From positions 62,961,685 through 63,025,684 of the forward strand of contig NC_133328.1 in assembly GCF_042186555.1 (NCBI RefSeq): a stretch of 64,000 bases of DNA, given 5' to 3'. The notes beneath the pieces were generated by a model that worked only from the letters and a program-made list of their open reading frames with translations, made no database searches and was not told where the DNA came from. Shown here in pieces: positions 1-12,765 of the stretch. The DNA comes from Aquarana catesbeiana. Lineage: Eukaryota > Chordata > Amphibia > Anura > Ranidae. Numbering within the stretch: the stretch's first letter is position 1; the number at the start of each line of letters is the position of its first letter. Position numbers and translations under genes: made by a program.

Positions 1-480
1 AAGCGTATATTGATTGGTTTGCACAAAAGTTATAGCGTCTACAAACTATGGGAAGGATTAATGGCATTTTGATGGCATTTTTATTATTTATTTATTTTTT
101 ACTAGTAATGGCGGTGATCTGCGATTTTTAGCGGTATTGCAACATTGCGATAGACAGATCAGACACTGTTGACACATTTTTGGGACCATTAACATTTATA
201 CAGCAATCAGTGCTATAAAAATGCACTGCTTACTGTGTAAATGTCACTGGCAGGGAAGGGGCGATCAAGGGGTTAAATGTGTGTTCCCTCAGTGTGCTCT
301 AACTGTATGGGGATAGGACTGAGTAGGAGAGGAGACATATCACTGTTCTTACTTACTAGGAACAAACAACATGTCTCCACTCCTCTGACAGCACAGGGAT
401 TTGTGTGCTTTCCTCTGGTGGCCGAAAAGGGGAAGACGTACCCATAGGGGATTTTGCCCAGGAGAGTCATTCGGCCGCAG
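1..480 (-). repeat. Non-autonomous piggyBac-like repeat, cut by window edge
   Basis: Bases 1-46 are the reverse complement, with about two mismatches, of 39726-39771 near the 3' end of the piggyBac-type element in the 5' LTR. This is therefore the 3' part of a related element in minus orientation. No long coding frame is present. The inner boundary is uncertain. Confidence 0.5.
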
Positions 481-1973
481 TATATCTGCATGAGCCGGTC
501 GGGAACCGGTAAATCTGGCTGCTATTATAGTACATTTACAATATAATTGGACCCACCTAAAAGTAACAAGTCATAAAAAGAGATGATATATGCACAATTG
601 TTGGGGCTGGTTAGCAAATGGTACCTAAAGTGATATTACATGCAAGTTTAAAAAAAAAAATCAAACATGTTGTATTTACCTGCTCTATGCAGTAGTTTTA
701 CATAGAGCAGCCCCAATCCTCCTCTTCTTGAGTACCCCGCCGGCACTCCTGGCCCCTCCCTTCTGGCAAGTGCCCCCAGAGCAAACAGCTTGCTGTGGGG
801 GCACCCAAGCAGGCTTGCTCCTGAGCTGCTGCTCTCTGCATGTCCATTCACACACAGAGACTTGGCTCTGCCTCGTCCCTTCTCTCTTCTCATTGGCTCA
901 CTGGCTGTAATTGATTGAATGGCTCCCGCTGGTATCTCAACCAATGAGGAGAGAGAGTCTCCGGAGAATCGAGGCTCTTATGCACATCGCTGGATCACTA
1001 TGGGGCTCAGATCAAAAGTGTTTATTTTAAAGGCTAATTTGCATGGTATTGTCCTAAAAAGGGTTTGGGGACCCGGGTCCTGCCCCAGGGGACATGTATC
1101 AATGCAAAAAAAAACTTTTAAAAACGGCTGTTTTTTCGGGAGCAGTGATTTTAATGATGCTTAAAGTAAAAAAAAAAAAGTGAAATATTCCTTTAAATAT
1201 CGTACCTGGGGGGTGTCTATAGTATGCCTGTAAAGTGGCGCGTGTTTCCCGTGCTTAGAACAGTCCCTGCACAAAATGTCATTTTTAAAGGAAAAAAAGT
1301 TATTTAAAACTGCTTGCGGCTTTAATGTACTGTCGGGTCCTGGCAATATGGATGAAAATCAGTGAGACAAACGGCATGGGTACCCCCCAGTCCATTACCA
1401 GGCCCTTTGGGCTTGTATGGATATTAAGGGGAACCCCGCACCCAAATTAAAAAAGGAAACAGCAGTATACAGGCTCTGTACTCTGAACAGCAGTATACAG
1501 GCGGTGCAAACAAGACAGGGACTTTAGGTTTGTTGTTAAGTAGAATCTGTTTGTAATTTTGAACTGGTACATTTTTAACGTGCTTAGCTCCAGCCAAAAA
1601 ATCTATTTTAAGCTTTTTGGAAAACATAGGGAAGGGTTATCACCCCGTGGCATTTGTTTTGCTGTCTGTGCTCCTCTTCAGAAGATTTCACCTCACTTTT
1701 TGTCCCAATGACAAATGTTTTTTGAAAATTTGGGGTTTTTTGTGAAACAAGGATTGGTAATAAAGCATCAGTGGAAAGGATAAATGTTTTTCCCATATTA
1801 ACTCTTACAGGAGAGAATTTCCCTTCCTAGGGATAGATTTCATCTCACTTCCTGTTGTCTCTTTCCGTTTGCAAGTAGGAGTCGTTTGTAAGTTGGATGT
1901 TTGAAAGTAGGGGCCTGCCCTATATACTCAGCAGAAATTTGGGTCTTAGGTGTTGTTGTGGCCACAACACTGT
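481..1973. other. Gene-free stretch of dispersed repeat-like DNA
   Basis: No credible coding frame was found; the short frames are unrelated to any family I recognise. The stretch is a patchwork of GC-rich and A-rich blocks resembling frog non-autonomous repeats, for instance a block at 640-1160 and another at 1320-1450. I could not see terminal repeats or target duplications. From about 1860 it merges into the 3' tail of hAT-1, because 1935-1987 resembles the tandem unit that resumes at 2693. Confidence 0.35.
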
Positions 1974-1987
1974 AAGCCCTCACAGGG

Positions 1988-2678
1988 TGGAAGGGGATGA
2001 TTAATGCGCTACCCAAAAACAGAAAAAACAGAAAAAAAGCTGCCACAAAACCATATGACCAACAAGGAAAACAAATGTGAAAATAATGATGTCATGCCCC
2101 TGTTGAAGGTCATTGGACCGAAACGCATAGGGTGGCTTTTTACAGACCCCATACACTGCTTTTTATTCTATTTTTGTGATCACAACTTTTTTACATATAT
2201 GTATCGTGGTTTTTTACGAATAAAAACACCCAGAAGTTATACTATGTGGAAGCATCTCTTCTCTTCTTTCCACACACCCTGGTGAACCGAGAAACCATCA
2301 CGTTTTCTGGAATCCATTTTCGGCTTGGTTCCTGTTGGTAGAGAGGGGACGTCCCGGCCTGGGAGAGGCTCTACCTTTGCCTCCAACACCTCACTACTTT
2401 GCCCTGGGTGGCACTAAGCTCCATTGATTCTACGCTCACGGCAGTAGAATCCAACCTCTCTGGTAAGGGTATTTTATCTATTCGTTTAAATTGATGATAT
2501 CCCAGCTGAAGGTTGAGAAGCAGACCGAATTGACACACGGATTATCCATTCTTATTGTGGACTTTTTTTTTTGCTCCTTTAGGATCACACATTTTCTTTT
2601 CTTGGGACATTACGTTTACATGCACTTTGAATTCTATTTATTATTTGTGTGTTCTAGCGCTACAATTTATTTTCACAC
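1988..2678 (+). mobile_element. 691-bp short retroelement with hammerhead-like core
   Basis: It is flanked by a perfect 14-bp target duplication AAGCCCTCACAGGG (1974-1987 and 2679-2692) lying in the hAT-1 tail, so both ends are exact. It has no coding frame. It carries a hammerhead-like core near its 5' end (2097-2136), an AATAAAA followed by ACTATGTGG about 120 bp later, and ends with CTAGCGCTACAATTTATTTT. The same landmarks recur at 55.7-56.1 kb and 60.2-60.95 kb. The 60-kb copy leads into a Penelope-like ORF, so I read this as a short non-autonomous relative of Penelope elements. Confidence 0.7.
2097..2136 (+). ncRNA. Degenerate hammerhead ribozyme-like motif A
   Basis: CTGTTGA (2100-2106) stands where the core should read CUGANGA. 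Stem II is GGTC/GACC (2108-2111, 2116-2119), then GAAA (2120-2123), a short CGCAT stem III and the putative cleavage site after A2129. Stem I is CCC/GGG (2097-2099, 2130-2132). The core has an A-to-T change at the invariant A6 position, so self-cleavage is doubtful. As in the other copies there is one extra A between the core and stem II. Confidence 0.5.
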
Positions 2679-2692
2679 AAGCCCTCACAGGG

Positions 2693-3070
2693 CCCTGCTG
2701 TGAAATATTAGATCAAGAATTGTAATTACATGCCCCTGTTGAACAGGGGCTGAAAAATTGGGCCTTAGACACTGGTGCTGGTGCCACAACACTGCAACCC
2801 CCCACAGATACTCTAGTTGGAACACAGAAATGAGCCCTGCTGCAAAGTACTGCATCAAAAATTGTAATTACACGCCTCTGTTAAACAGGGGCTGAACAAT
2901 TAGGCCTTAGGCACTGGTGCTGGTGCCACAACACTGCAACCCCTCACAGATACTCTAGTTGGAACGCAGAAACGAGCCCTGCTGTAAAGTATTGCATCAA
3001 AAATTGTAATTACACGCCGCTGTTAAACAAGGGCTGAAAAATTGGGCCTTAGGCACTGGTGGCGGCGCCC
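2693..3070. repeat. 142-bp tandem repeat in hAT-1 tail
   Basis: The phrase CAAAAATTGTAATTAC (first copy CAAGAATTG...) recurs at about 2714, 2855 and 2998, giving a unit of 141-143 bp and about 2.5 copies. A diverged further copy lies at about 1935-1987 on the other side of the inserted 691-bp element. It lies just downstream of the hAT-1 transposase stop and is probably subterminal or 3' UTR sequence. Confidence 0.75.
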
Positions 3071-3234
3071 AGAACCAAAAATGTTCTTACAAGCTATCAG
3101 CGTGATCATTGAGGAGGAAGAGGATAATTACTCAGGATAGTCACTCAGCATCAGCATAGGCAGTCTTTGAAGGGATCTGAGATTTTAAAAAAATTATTCG
3201 GTTACATCAGCATCAGGTGCTTGGTAGCTGGTGG

Positions 3235-4277
3235 TGATCCAAGACTGATTCATTTTTATGAAGGTCAGTCGATCGACCGAGTCGGTGGACAGACGCACCT
3301 TATGATCGGTTACAAAGCCTCCAGCAGCACTGAATGTGCGTTCTGAAAGAACGCTGGATGCAGGACATGCCAGTAGCTCAATTGCATACTGTGCAAGCTC
3401 TGGCTAGTGATCCATTCTCAAGACCCAGTATCCCAGAGGATTTTCGGTGGGAAAGGTGTCCAAGTCAGATCTTACCCCTAGGTATTCCTGCACCATGTAA
3501 AACAGACGCTGGCGATGGTTGCTGGAACCGATCATACCTTGAGGCTGCGGACTAAAAACATTGTCTGAACGCATCGGTCAGACGGCCACCTTCTCCACCG
3601 CTCCTTCTTTGACTGACCGAAGCCTCAGCAACACGTTGTCCAAAAACAGGAGTTTGTAACCTCCCAGTCTCTGGGAACGCGTTGCACAGACCTTTCTGCA
3701 AGGCCTCCCGAAGATGTTTCATCCTCTGCTCCCTCTGCGACGGCAAGATAAGGTCCGCAACCTTACCCTTGTAACGTGGATCAAGGAGGGTTGCCAGCCA
3801 GTATTGGTCCTTCTTCTTGATACCACGAATACGAGGATCCTTACGCAGGCTTTGCAGGATCAGGGAGGCCATGCAGCGTAGGTTTGCTGAGGCATTCGGT
3901 CTGGAGTCCTCTGGGTCACTAAGGACAACATGGTCTGCAGCCACCTCCTCCCAGCCACGTACAAGCCCATGTGTTTCTTGGGACTGATCCCTTAAAGACT
4001 GCTGCTGATGCTGAGTGCCAGGCTCCACCTCCATACTGACACAATCCTCCTCCTCCTCTTCCTGTGTGATCGGCGGGCACGCAGAAACAATGTCTGGATA
4101 AAGGGGGCCTTGAAAGCTAAGGAAGTCCTCCTCTTCTTGCCTCTGTTCTGCCTCAAGTGCCCTGTCCATTATTCCACGCAGCGTGTGCTCCAACAGGTGG
4201 ACAAGGGGGACAGTGTCACTGATGCATGCACTGTCACTGCTCACCATCCTCGTGGCCTCCTCAAATGGTGACAGGAC
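3235..4277 (-). pseudogene. hAT-1 transposase, C-terminal part (broken)
   Basis: The minus strand encodes SPFEEATRMVSSDSACISD, then an acidic stretch, then WLATLLDPRYKGKVA, the block preceding the hAT dimerisation region. In another frame it encodes LSERTFSAAGGFVTDHKVRL near 3300-3360, the C-terminal hAT dimerisation core. The frame stays open from 4277 to 3552; frameshifts and stops follow. The upstream half of the gene lies at 9291-11484, separated by the L1. Sequence from 4278 to 4394 is antisense L1 leader read through by the same frame and is not transposase. Confidence 0.85.
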
Positions 4278-7200
4278 CCTCCTAACACACAGGCCCATTT
4301 CCCTACAACTACACCTACTCGCATCTGGACTCCTGTTCGGGGCAAATCTAAGAAGCACCTTTCCACTCCTCAACACCTGAGATCTTCTAAGCAACCTCCT
4401 TGAGTATCCCTCTGAACGCTATTTTTTGGTTCTATTCTTCCTTGCTTTTTGCATTTCCGTTTCCTCTGAAATTTTTGGACGAAGTTTTCGGACGAAACGA
4501 TGTTGCTGTCATGGTTCTTTCAGTTTTTGTATCTGCCCCGCTCCTTTTTTTCGGGGTAGAATATTTCTCATCCCATGAGATACATTTACTAAAGGTTTTC
4601 AAAATTTTAAGTGTCAAACATACCTGTTATATTTGTTAACCTTGCTTTTTCCTAAGGACTTACAGGTTTTTCTTCAAAATCTTTTTGTCCTTTTTTTTGT
4701 TTTTTCCGCTACCAAATGCATAAGGTGAGCAGCGATCCCTCTTCCATCTCCTCAAGCAGAATCGCCAGATGGACATCCGCTCACATCCCCACCAGGCCCT
4801 GGTCTATGCCCAGGGCTCCCTGGGAAACTGTTTTTTCTCAGGTTCACAGAATTTTGAACTATTTTTTCCTTTTCTTCTTTTGTTTTTTCTTTTTCTTTTT
4901 TTTTACTGTTCTTATTCATATCTAATGATGTGTTTCACAGTTTGAGACTTCATGGTCATTATCACCTTACTCTAAAGGATATTCACCTTGGGGTATGTTT
5001 TTCAATCATTAGAGATGGAAAAACGTTTGTTATTTTAATTACTTGTAAACTGCAATGTGTATACTTCTATTCTCATGATACTTCCATGCTTATAGTTTTA
5101 GACGCTTTCACACTAGCCTTCCTAGATAGACCGCAGCCATGGCTCTAAAAATTATGTCCTGCAATGTAAAAGGCCTGGGCTCCATTAGTAAGCGTTGGAT
5201 GGCCCTGAAAGATTTCAGGGCCTCGGGTGCAGACGTGGTGATGATCCAGGAGACCCATTTTCGGGCAGGAGGATCATTAAAATTTGCCTCCAGGTTTTTT
5301 CCCATCTCCTATCTTGCCTCTGACTCTACGGGCAGGGCAGGAGTGGCGATCTTGATCAGGCAGACATGCCCTGTCAAGGTTCAGAGGTCACATGTAGATC
5401 CTCATGGAAGATTTCTTATTCTAGAATGTGAATACATGTCTACCTCTTTTACACTGGTTAATTTGTACGCCCCAAACACGGGCCAGATTGAGTTCCTCAA
5501 CAAACTCTTTGATACTCCCCAATATCACTCACAACCTTTTATGATAGTTGGTGGGGACTTCAATCTGGTCATGTCACCCACTAGGGACAGACAAGCGCTT
5601 TTTAGTACTACCCCACCTAAAAGAATATTGTCTCAAGCCAATGCATTCCGTAAATGTATTAGATCATACAGACTATTCGACTCATGGAGGATAAAACATC
5701 CCTCTGCTAGACAATTTACGTTTTATTCACCAGCTCATAAAATGTATTCCAGTCTTGATCATTTTGTTATTTCGGCTCCACTTATTCCCTATGTAGTTGA
5801 ATCAGACATTTCCCCCATTACATGGTCGGATCATGCGCCCATTACATTAGATCTTATGTTATCCCAGACCTATACTAAATCCTGTCACTGGCGTTTTAAT
5901 GACCACCTTTTGCAGTCTGAAGAATCCCGATCTATCTTAGCAAATAGCTTGAAAGATTATTTCATACTTAACTCTGGATCGGTATCTCAGGTTTCTACAC
6001 TGTGGGAGGCACATAAGGCTGTTTTCCGAGGTGCGTGTATAGCTGAAAGCTCTCGACTGAAGAGAGATAGAAACAGTTTATTGCAGTCCTTAATGTCTGC
6101 TCTAGTATCTGCTGAGTGGAGGCTTCTGGGTGGTCCCACAGTGCAGAAACTACGTAAAGTCATTTACCTTAGAGAACAAATTAATTCAACAAAACTTGAC
6201 AAAACAACTAGGTCCATGCTGTGGACGAAGCAGAAATTTTATGAATTTTCAAATAAGCCCCACAGGATGTTAGTTAATAAGTTATGCCCTCGTCCGTTCA
6301 ATTCTTTGCCTTATTTCCTTTTGCAGACAGACGGATCTAGAACACATTGCCCTCGTGAGATGTCCAAAATTTTTGGTAACTTCTACAACAAACTGTACAA
6401 TTGTCTGACTCCGGAGAACCATTTTGAATTTACACAGGTAAATTTCGGGTCTTTTTTTTCCAATATAAAGTTACCAAAATTATCTAAAACAGATCTAGAG
6501 AGTTTAAACGTAACAGTATCAGCTGAAGAACTTCTAGCTATAATTAAAAACCTACCATTACACAAATCCCCTGGCCCAGATGGATTGCCCTACTCCTACT
6601 ACAAATCTTTTTTTGACATTCTATCTCCTCATATGCTAGCCTTATATGATTCCCTTCTTAAGGGTACTCCTCCACATTCTCAGTTTTCCCACTCGTTTAT
6701 TTTGGTTATCCCTAAACCTGGAAAGGATCCCTCTATCCCAGATAACTACGGACCCATAGCCCTCCTAAATTCGGACTACAAGATATTAACTAAAATACTC
6801 GCTACCCGACTCTCCGCGTTTATTCCCAAACTGATACACAGGGATCAAGTGGGTTTTGTCCTTGGTAGACACTCAGGAGATAACACCCGACGTACAATAG
6901 ACGTAATAGACCTTTTAGATAGAACCTCACCTTCGGCATTGATCTTGAGCCTGGATGCGCAGTAAGCTTTTGACAGGCTAAGTTGGCCCTACATGTTTGC
7001 CACCTTAAAAATATATGGTTTTGATGGTCCTTTTTTAAAAGCTTTAGAGGCCTTATACTCAACTGTTTCAGCGCAGGTGCAAATGTCATACTTCCTGTCT
7101 CCTGGCTTCCCCATGACCAATGGAACTCGTCAGGGTTGCCCCCTTTCGCCGTTGCTTTTCATTCTGTGCCTAGAACTCCTAGCCGAGTCTATCCGTGTAC

Positions 7201-9279
7201 ATCCAGATATACGTGGGGTGGTGATGAGACAGGGGGAATGTAAATTATCGTTATTTGCAGACGACATTCTGTTAACTATCACTAACCCGCTGATATCCCT
7301 TCCCCCATTACATAAATTGTTGACCTCTTTTAGTGCTATTTCCGGGTATAAAGTCAACAATTCTAAAACTGAAGCCCTTCCTATACACATTCCAATGCTA
7401 TTACTATCCCAACTCAAACAATCATACCCTTATAAATGGTATAGTACCTCTCTCAAATACTTGGGTATTCTACTTACCCCTTCCTATTCCTCCCTTTATA
7501 GCATTAACTTCCCTCCTCTGATATTGGATATAAATAAGTCTCTGTCGTCCTGGACTAAATACCCCCTGTCTCTATTAGGCAGAATTAATGTGTTAAAAAT
7601 GTCTATCTTACCCAAGCTGCTTTATTACTTCAAAACTCTCCCAGTAGCCGTACCTGCCTCACAATTAAAAACACTTCAAAGGTCTTTTTTAAAATTCATA
7701 TGGAATGGCGGTGCTCACCGCATAGCAAGCTCCGTGGTGTTTTCCATTAGGTCCAGAGGAGGCTTGGGAGCCCCGGACATCACTAAATATTATCATGCAA
7801 CGCACTTAAGGGCCATCACCTCTTGGACTTCCTTACATGCACCTAACCAATGGTCTGCCATTGAGAAGGGGGTACTTTACCCGGTTCACCCAAGCTCCTT
7901 GGTTTGGGGTGCCCCCCCTGTTTTAGACCCTATTTATAAACATCAGTGTACTGGTCCAATGACACTAACTTTAACCATTTGGCGTAGTTGTCTCAAACGT
8001 TATCCTCTCATGTCCCCTTGCTCCCCTCTTGTAAATGTATTACTTAACCCTCTCATTCCAGATAGTATTTCCCTGGGCAGGATTTTTCCATGGATAAATG
8101 TTCATCTCTTCCAGCTGCGGAATCTAGTTCATCCCATAACGAGGAAGCTACATTCCTTTTGACGCTTTAAGAGAGAAATTTGATTTACCACCACATTTCT
8201 TCCACTTTTACTTACAGGTTAGACATTTCTTTCATTCTAAATCGCCATCCCTGACCCTAGATAAACCAACTACTTTTGAGCACTTGTGTGCCCAAGGCCC
8301 TCATCAATTGCACTTAATTTCTTGTATCTATCGTATCCTCCATGAGTCTACTCCAATTACAGAAACATTACACCATTATATGCGCAAGTAGTCTCAGTTG
8401 GTGGGCTGTCCTGTCACAATACAAATGTGGGATAGGATCTGGTCCTCTACCTTTAAATATTCTAAATGTATCACTCAGAGGGAGACAACCATTAAGATTC
8501 TCACGTTTTGGTACAGAACTCCCGATGTAATTCACAAGTATAATCCTTCAGTTTCACAGCTCTGCTGGCGATGTGGATCTGATATAGGCTCACTATTCCA
8601 TATCTTCTGGCAATGTTCCTTGATACAACCTTTTTGAAATGATGTACAATTACTTATACAAAAGGTGACTGGGGTGTCTCTTCCGTTAGATCCTTTGAAC
8701 TACCATTTGGGTCTTCCCCCTTCGGGGGTATCAAAAAAAGACAAACAAATTGATATCCTATATATTGCTAGCTGCCAGGAGGATTATCCCATAGTTCTGG
8801 TTATCCAATACACCTCCTCCATGGTCCGGATTTCTACATTTGGTGGCTGAGATTTGGACAATGGAGTTTTTGACGGCTTCGGTACATGACTGCACCCCCC
8901 AATTTAATAAAATATGGGAACCATGGGATCTTTCGGAATTTGGGACCCCCATACTACCAAATATGCCCTATTCCTAACCTAATTTAATTCTACGTTGCCT
9001 GTGTATATACTCTGAACTGCTCGCAGGATTCTAGGAACTCTCCCACAGTACGTTTATCGCGTACATCATAAAGATTTGATCTAATATACATAAGTGCCTT
9101 GTTTCTCTGAAAACTCTTTTATCACTTATATTTGTTATTTTTCATTTTGTTTTCTTTTTTTATTATGCTTGTTTATAATGCACTTATGTTGATAGTGCAA
9201 TGTACATTTTGACACAATTTTGTACTTACTCTTTGATATTTCAATAAAAAAATACAATTTAAAAAAAAAAAAAAAAAAA
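4278..9279 (+). mobile_element. L1-type LINE, copy A, inside hAT-1 transposase
   Basis: The element is bounded by an 11-bp target duplication with one mismatch (GGTGACAGGAC 4267-4277; GGTTACAGGAC 9280-9290) and ends in an A-tract (9261-9279) after AATAAAA. Removing it rejoins the hAT frame as DACTVL-S-PFEEATRM, which confirms the boundaries. It carries an endonuclease/reverse transcriptase ORF2 (5139 on). The 861-bp leader (4278-5138) has no recognisable ORF1, so the copy is either 5' truncated or rearranged. Confidence 0.9.
5139..8990 (+). pseudogene. L1-A ORF2 (endonuclease-reverse transcriptase), broken
   Basis: The protein starts MALKIMSCNVKGLG, an apurinic-type endonuclease domain (residues about 1-230, with QETH, GDFN and SDHAP motifs). 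A reverse transcriptase follows (GPDGLPYSYYKS, NGTRQGCPLSPLLF, catalytic FADDILL near residue 704). A C-terminal Cys/His knuckle, CWRCGSDIGSLFHIFWQC, is encoded near 8560-8620. One in-frame TAA (6963-6965) replaces the codon before AFDR; the frame then continues to 8162. A frameshift near 8155-8160 moves the C-terminus to another frame, with further stops. It is inactive as it stands. Confidence 0.9.
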
Positions 9280-9290
9280 GGTTACAGGAC

Positions 9291-11484
9291 AGTGCATGCA
9301 TCCCTGATCATGGCCCACTGGCGTGGGGAAAAAAAACAAGCTCCCTTGACCCTGTCCTGGTGCCATAGTCGCACAGGTACTCATTGATGACCCTCTGCTG
9401 CATGTGCAGCCACTGCAGCATGGCCAAGATTGAGTTCCACCTGGTGGGCATGTCACAGATTAGGCAGTTCTTGGGCAGGTTAAACTCCTTTTGGAGGTCT
9501 GCCAGCCGAGCACTGGCATTATGTGACCGGTGGAAATGCACACAGACTTTCCTGGCCTGCCTCAGGACATTCTGTAAGCCCGGGTACCTGCCCAAGAACC
9601 GCTGCACCACCGAGTTAAGGATGTGAGCCAAACAGGGCACATGGGTCATTTGTCCCTGTCAGAGGGCAGAGAGGAGGTTGGTGCCATTGTCGCAAACCAC
9701 CATTCCTGCCTTAAGTTGGCGTGGCGTCAACCACCTCTGAACCTGCCCCTGCAGAGCTGACAGAACCTCTGCCCCAGTGTGACTCCTGTCCCCCAAGCAC
9801 ACCAGCTGAAGCACCGCATGGCATCTTTTGGCCTGCATACTTGCATAACCCCTTGAACGGCTACGAAGCACCGCTGGTTCTAAGGACAAAGAACAGGAAG
9901 AGGCCATGGATGAAGAAGAAGAGGAGGGGGTGGAGGAGAGAGGTGTGTCACAATCATTAGTAGTGGCATTTTGGAGGCGTGGTGGCGGAACAACCTCCAA
10001 CACTACTGCACCTTGTCCTGCATCCTTCCCAGCTGCCAGCAGAGTCACCCACTGCGTGGTGAAACTTAGGTAACGTCCCTGTCCATGCCTGCTGGACCAT
10101 GAGTCAGCGGTAATATGCACCTTACCGCTGACCGCCCTGTCCAGTGAGGCATGGACATTGCCTTCCACGTGCCGGTAGAGAGTTGGAATCGCCTTCCATG
10201 AGAAAAAGTGGCATTTGGGTACCTGCCACTGAGAAACCGCACATTCCACAAACTCACAGAAGGGGGCAGAGTCTACCAACTGAAAAGGCAGCAGTTGAAG
10301 TGCTAGCAAATTTGCCAAGCTAACATTCAACCTCTGGGCATGTGGATGACTGAGAGCGAACTTCTTTCAGTGGTGCAGCAGCTGGGGCAGGGAAATTTGC
10401 CTGGTACAATCTGACGTTGGTGTACTGAAAGCAGATTGCCCACAAGTACTTGGATGTGACACACCTAATTCTACACCTTCATTCCTCTCAGTGCAGGTCT
10501 CAGAGAGGACTGAAGGTATAGTGGGGTTGGAGATCTTAGCTGATGAGGAGCAAAGAGAGGTCCTCTTTGTTCTTTGGTGTGGGTCTTTTAGATATGCTTG
10601 CCAACGAACTGCATGGCAGGTCAACATATGTCTGGTCAAGCATGTGGTGCCCAAGCGGGAGATGTTTTGGCCACGCAAATTTTGCTTGAGACATATGTTG
10701 CAAATAGCAGCGGTGCATTCTGATGCACTCTCAAAAAAGACCCACACCAAAGAACTTTTGGAATAACGTGCAGAGACAGCAGCGCCCTGCACATGTGGAG
10801 CTTTGGGGTGTGATGCAGTCAGTGTGCTGCGCTTAGGCTGGCCCCTGGAGGGCATCCTACCTCGTTGGTGATGTGCCTCCTCCTCTTTCTCTTTCCTATC
10901 AGGCACCCACGTTGAGTCAGTGACCTCATCATCCCCTCCCTCCTCATCACTGGAGCAAACCTGGCAGTATGCTGCAGCAGGGAGAGCATGACTGCCAGAT
11001 TGCTGTCCTTCTTGGGCACCTCCTCTGTCCATGCTCACGTTACTGTCTTCATCTAGCTCAGTATCATCATCAGAGCCTTCTAAACGCTCGGCATCCTCCT
11101 GGAGCATGTACCCAACACTGTGGTCAAACAGTTCGAGGGACTCCTCAGGAGGACATGGTGGGGCTAGGGAAGGAGTCACTGATGTCATTGAGCCGAGGGA
11201 AGAGGCCGCGTTGCAGCTGCTTTGCCAGATAAAGTACCTTGAGCCTGGGTGAGAGAGGATGAGGAGGATGAGGACGGCTTGGTCATCCACTCTACCAAGT
11301 CTTCCGCATGTTGCGGCTCAACACGGCTAGCTGCCAAAAAAAAGGCCAAGCGTGTCCCACGGCCACGTGCTGATGAGGATGCACCGTCTCCACGACCAGC
11401 ACTGTTGCCTCTAGACACAGAGCCTGCTTGCCCTCTTTTATTGGCTTGTGACAGTCTGCCTCTCCTTGTTGGCCTTCCAGACAT
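9291..11484 (-). pseudogene. hAT-1 transposase, N-terminal and central part (broken)
   Basis: From the ATG at 11484 the minus strand begins MSGRPTRRGRLSQANKRGQ. A frameshift near 11250-11290 leads to an acidic region. A BED zinc finger follows (SLVWVFFE, CNICLK, LGTTCLTRHMLTCH: C-x2-C ... H-x4-H). The hAT catalytic region then reads ITADSWSSRHGQGRYLSFT, VCDNGTNL, HVPCLAHILNSVVQ and MPTRWNSILAML. From 11290 to 9308 it is a single frame broken only by two TGA codons (10367-10369 and 9659-9661). A frameshift in the T-run near 9330 precedes the L1 insertion. The family cuts and pastes with 8-bp target duplications; this copy cannot. Confidence 0.88.
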
Positions 11485-11574
11485 ACTAATGGCCTGTAGC
11501 TGCACTAAGCTGGGATATATATATATATATACTGATACTGCAGCTAGCAAAATCAACTGCTTGCCTGTAGTATG

Positions 11575-12765
11575 AGAACACCACCAACCTTTTACAGGTA
11601 GCTTTAGCTGAACACTGTGCAAAGCTCACAAAAAAATAACTTGTAGCTTATTTAGCTGCCTGCGGTAGTGATAGGATCAGAAAACACCACCAACCTTCTA
11701 CAAGTAGCTTTAGGTGAACACTGTGCAGAGCTCGCAAAAAAATTACTTGTAGCTTATTTAGCTGCCTGCGGTAGTGATAGGATCAGGAAAACACCACCAA
11801 CCTTCTACAGGTAGCTTTAGCTGAACACTGTGCAGAGCTCGCAAAAAACTAACTTGTAGCTTTAGCTGAACACTGTGCAGAGGTCGCACTACACTAACAT
11901 GTAAATAATGTAGCTGCCTGCGGTAGTGATAGGATCAGGAAAACACCACCAACCTTCTACAGGTAGCTTTAGGTGAACACTGTGCAGAGCTTGCAAAAAA
12001 CTAACTTGTAGCTTATTTAGCTGCCTGCGGTAGTGATAGGATCAGGAAAACACCACCAACCTTCTACGGGTAGCTTTAGCTGAACACTGTGCAGAGCTCG
12101 CAATAAACTAACTTGTAGCTTATTTAGCTGCCTGTGGTAGTGATAGGATCAGCACCACCAACCTTCTACAGGTAGCTTTAGGTGAACACTGTGCAGAGCT
12201 TGCAAAAAAACTAACTTGTAGCTTATTTAGCTGCCTGCGGTAGTGATAGGATCAGGAAAACACCACCAACCTTCTACGGGTAGCTTTAGCTGAACACTTT
12301 GCAGAGCTCGCAAAAAACTAACTTGTAGCTTATTTAGCTGCCTGTGGTAGTGATAGGATCAGGAAAACACCACCAACCTTCTACAGGTAGCTTTAGGTGA
12401 ACACTGTGCAGAGCTCGCAAAAAACTAACTTGTAGCTTATTTAGCTGCCTGAGGTAGTGATAGGATCAGGAAAACACCACCAACCTTCTACAAGTAGCTT
12501 TAGGTGAACACTGTGCAGAGCTCGCAAAAAAATAACTTGTAGCTTATTTAGCTGCCTGCGGTAGTGATAGGATCAGGAAAACACCACCAACCTTCGACAG
12601 GTAGCTTTAGGTGAACGCTGTGCAGAGCTTCCAAAAAACTAACTTGTAGCTTATTTAGCTGCCTGCGGTAGTGATAGGATCAGGAAAACACCACCAACCT
12701 TCTACAGGTAGCTTTAGCTGAACACTGTGCAGAGCTCGCAAAAAACTAACTTGTAGTTTTAGCTG
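11575..12765. repeat. 107-bp tandem array in hAT-1 5' region
   Basis: GCTGCCTG(C/T)GGTAGTGATAGG recurs at about 11655, 11761, 11913, 12020, 12127, 12230, 12337, 12444, 12551 and 12659. Spacing is mostly 106-108 bp; one 152-bp interval carries an extra 45-bp subunit. Units contain CACCACCAACCTTCTACAGG and AACACTGTGCAGAGCTCGC. The array sits between the hAT-1 transposase start and its 5' terminus. Confidence 0.9.

Noticed and set aside
4278..4394. N-terminal 39 residues of the 280-codon minus frame 3552-4394
   Set aside because: The target duplication at 4267-4277 shows this part is antisense L1 leader fused by chance to the hAT frame.
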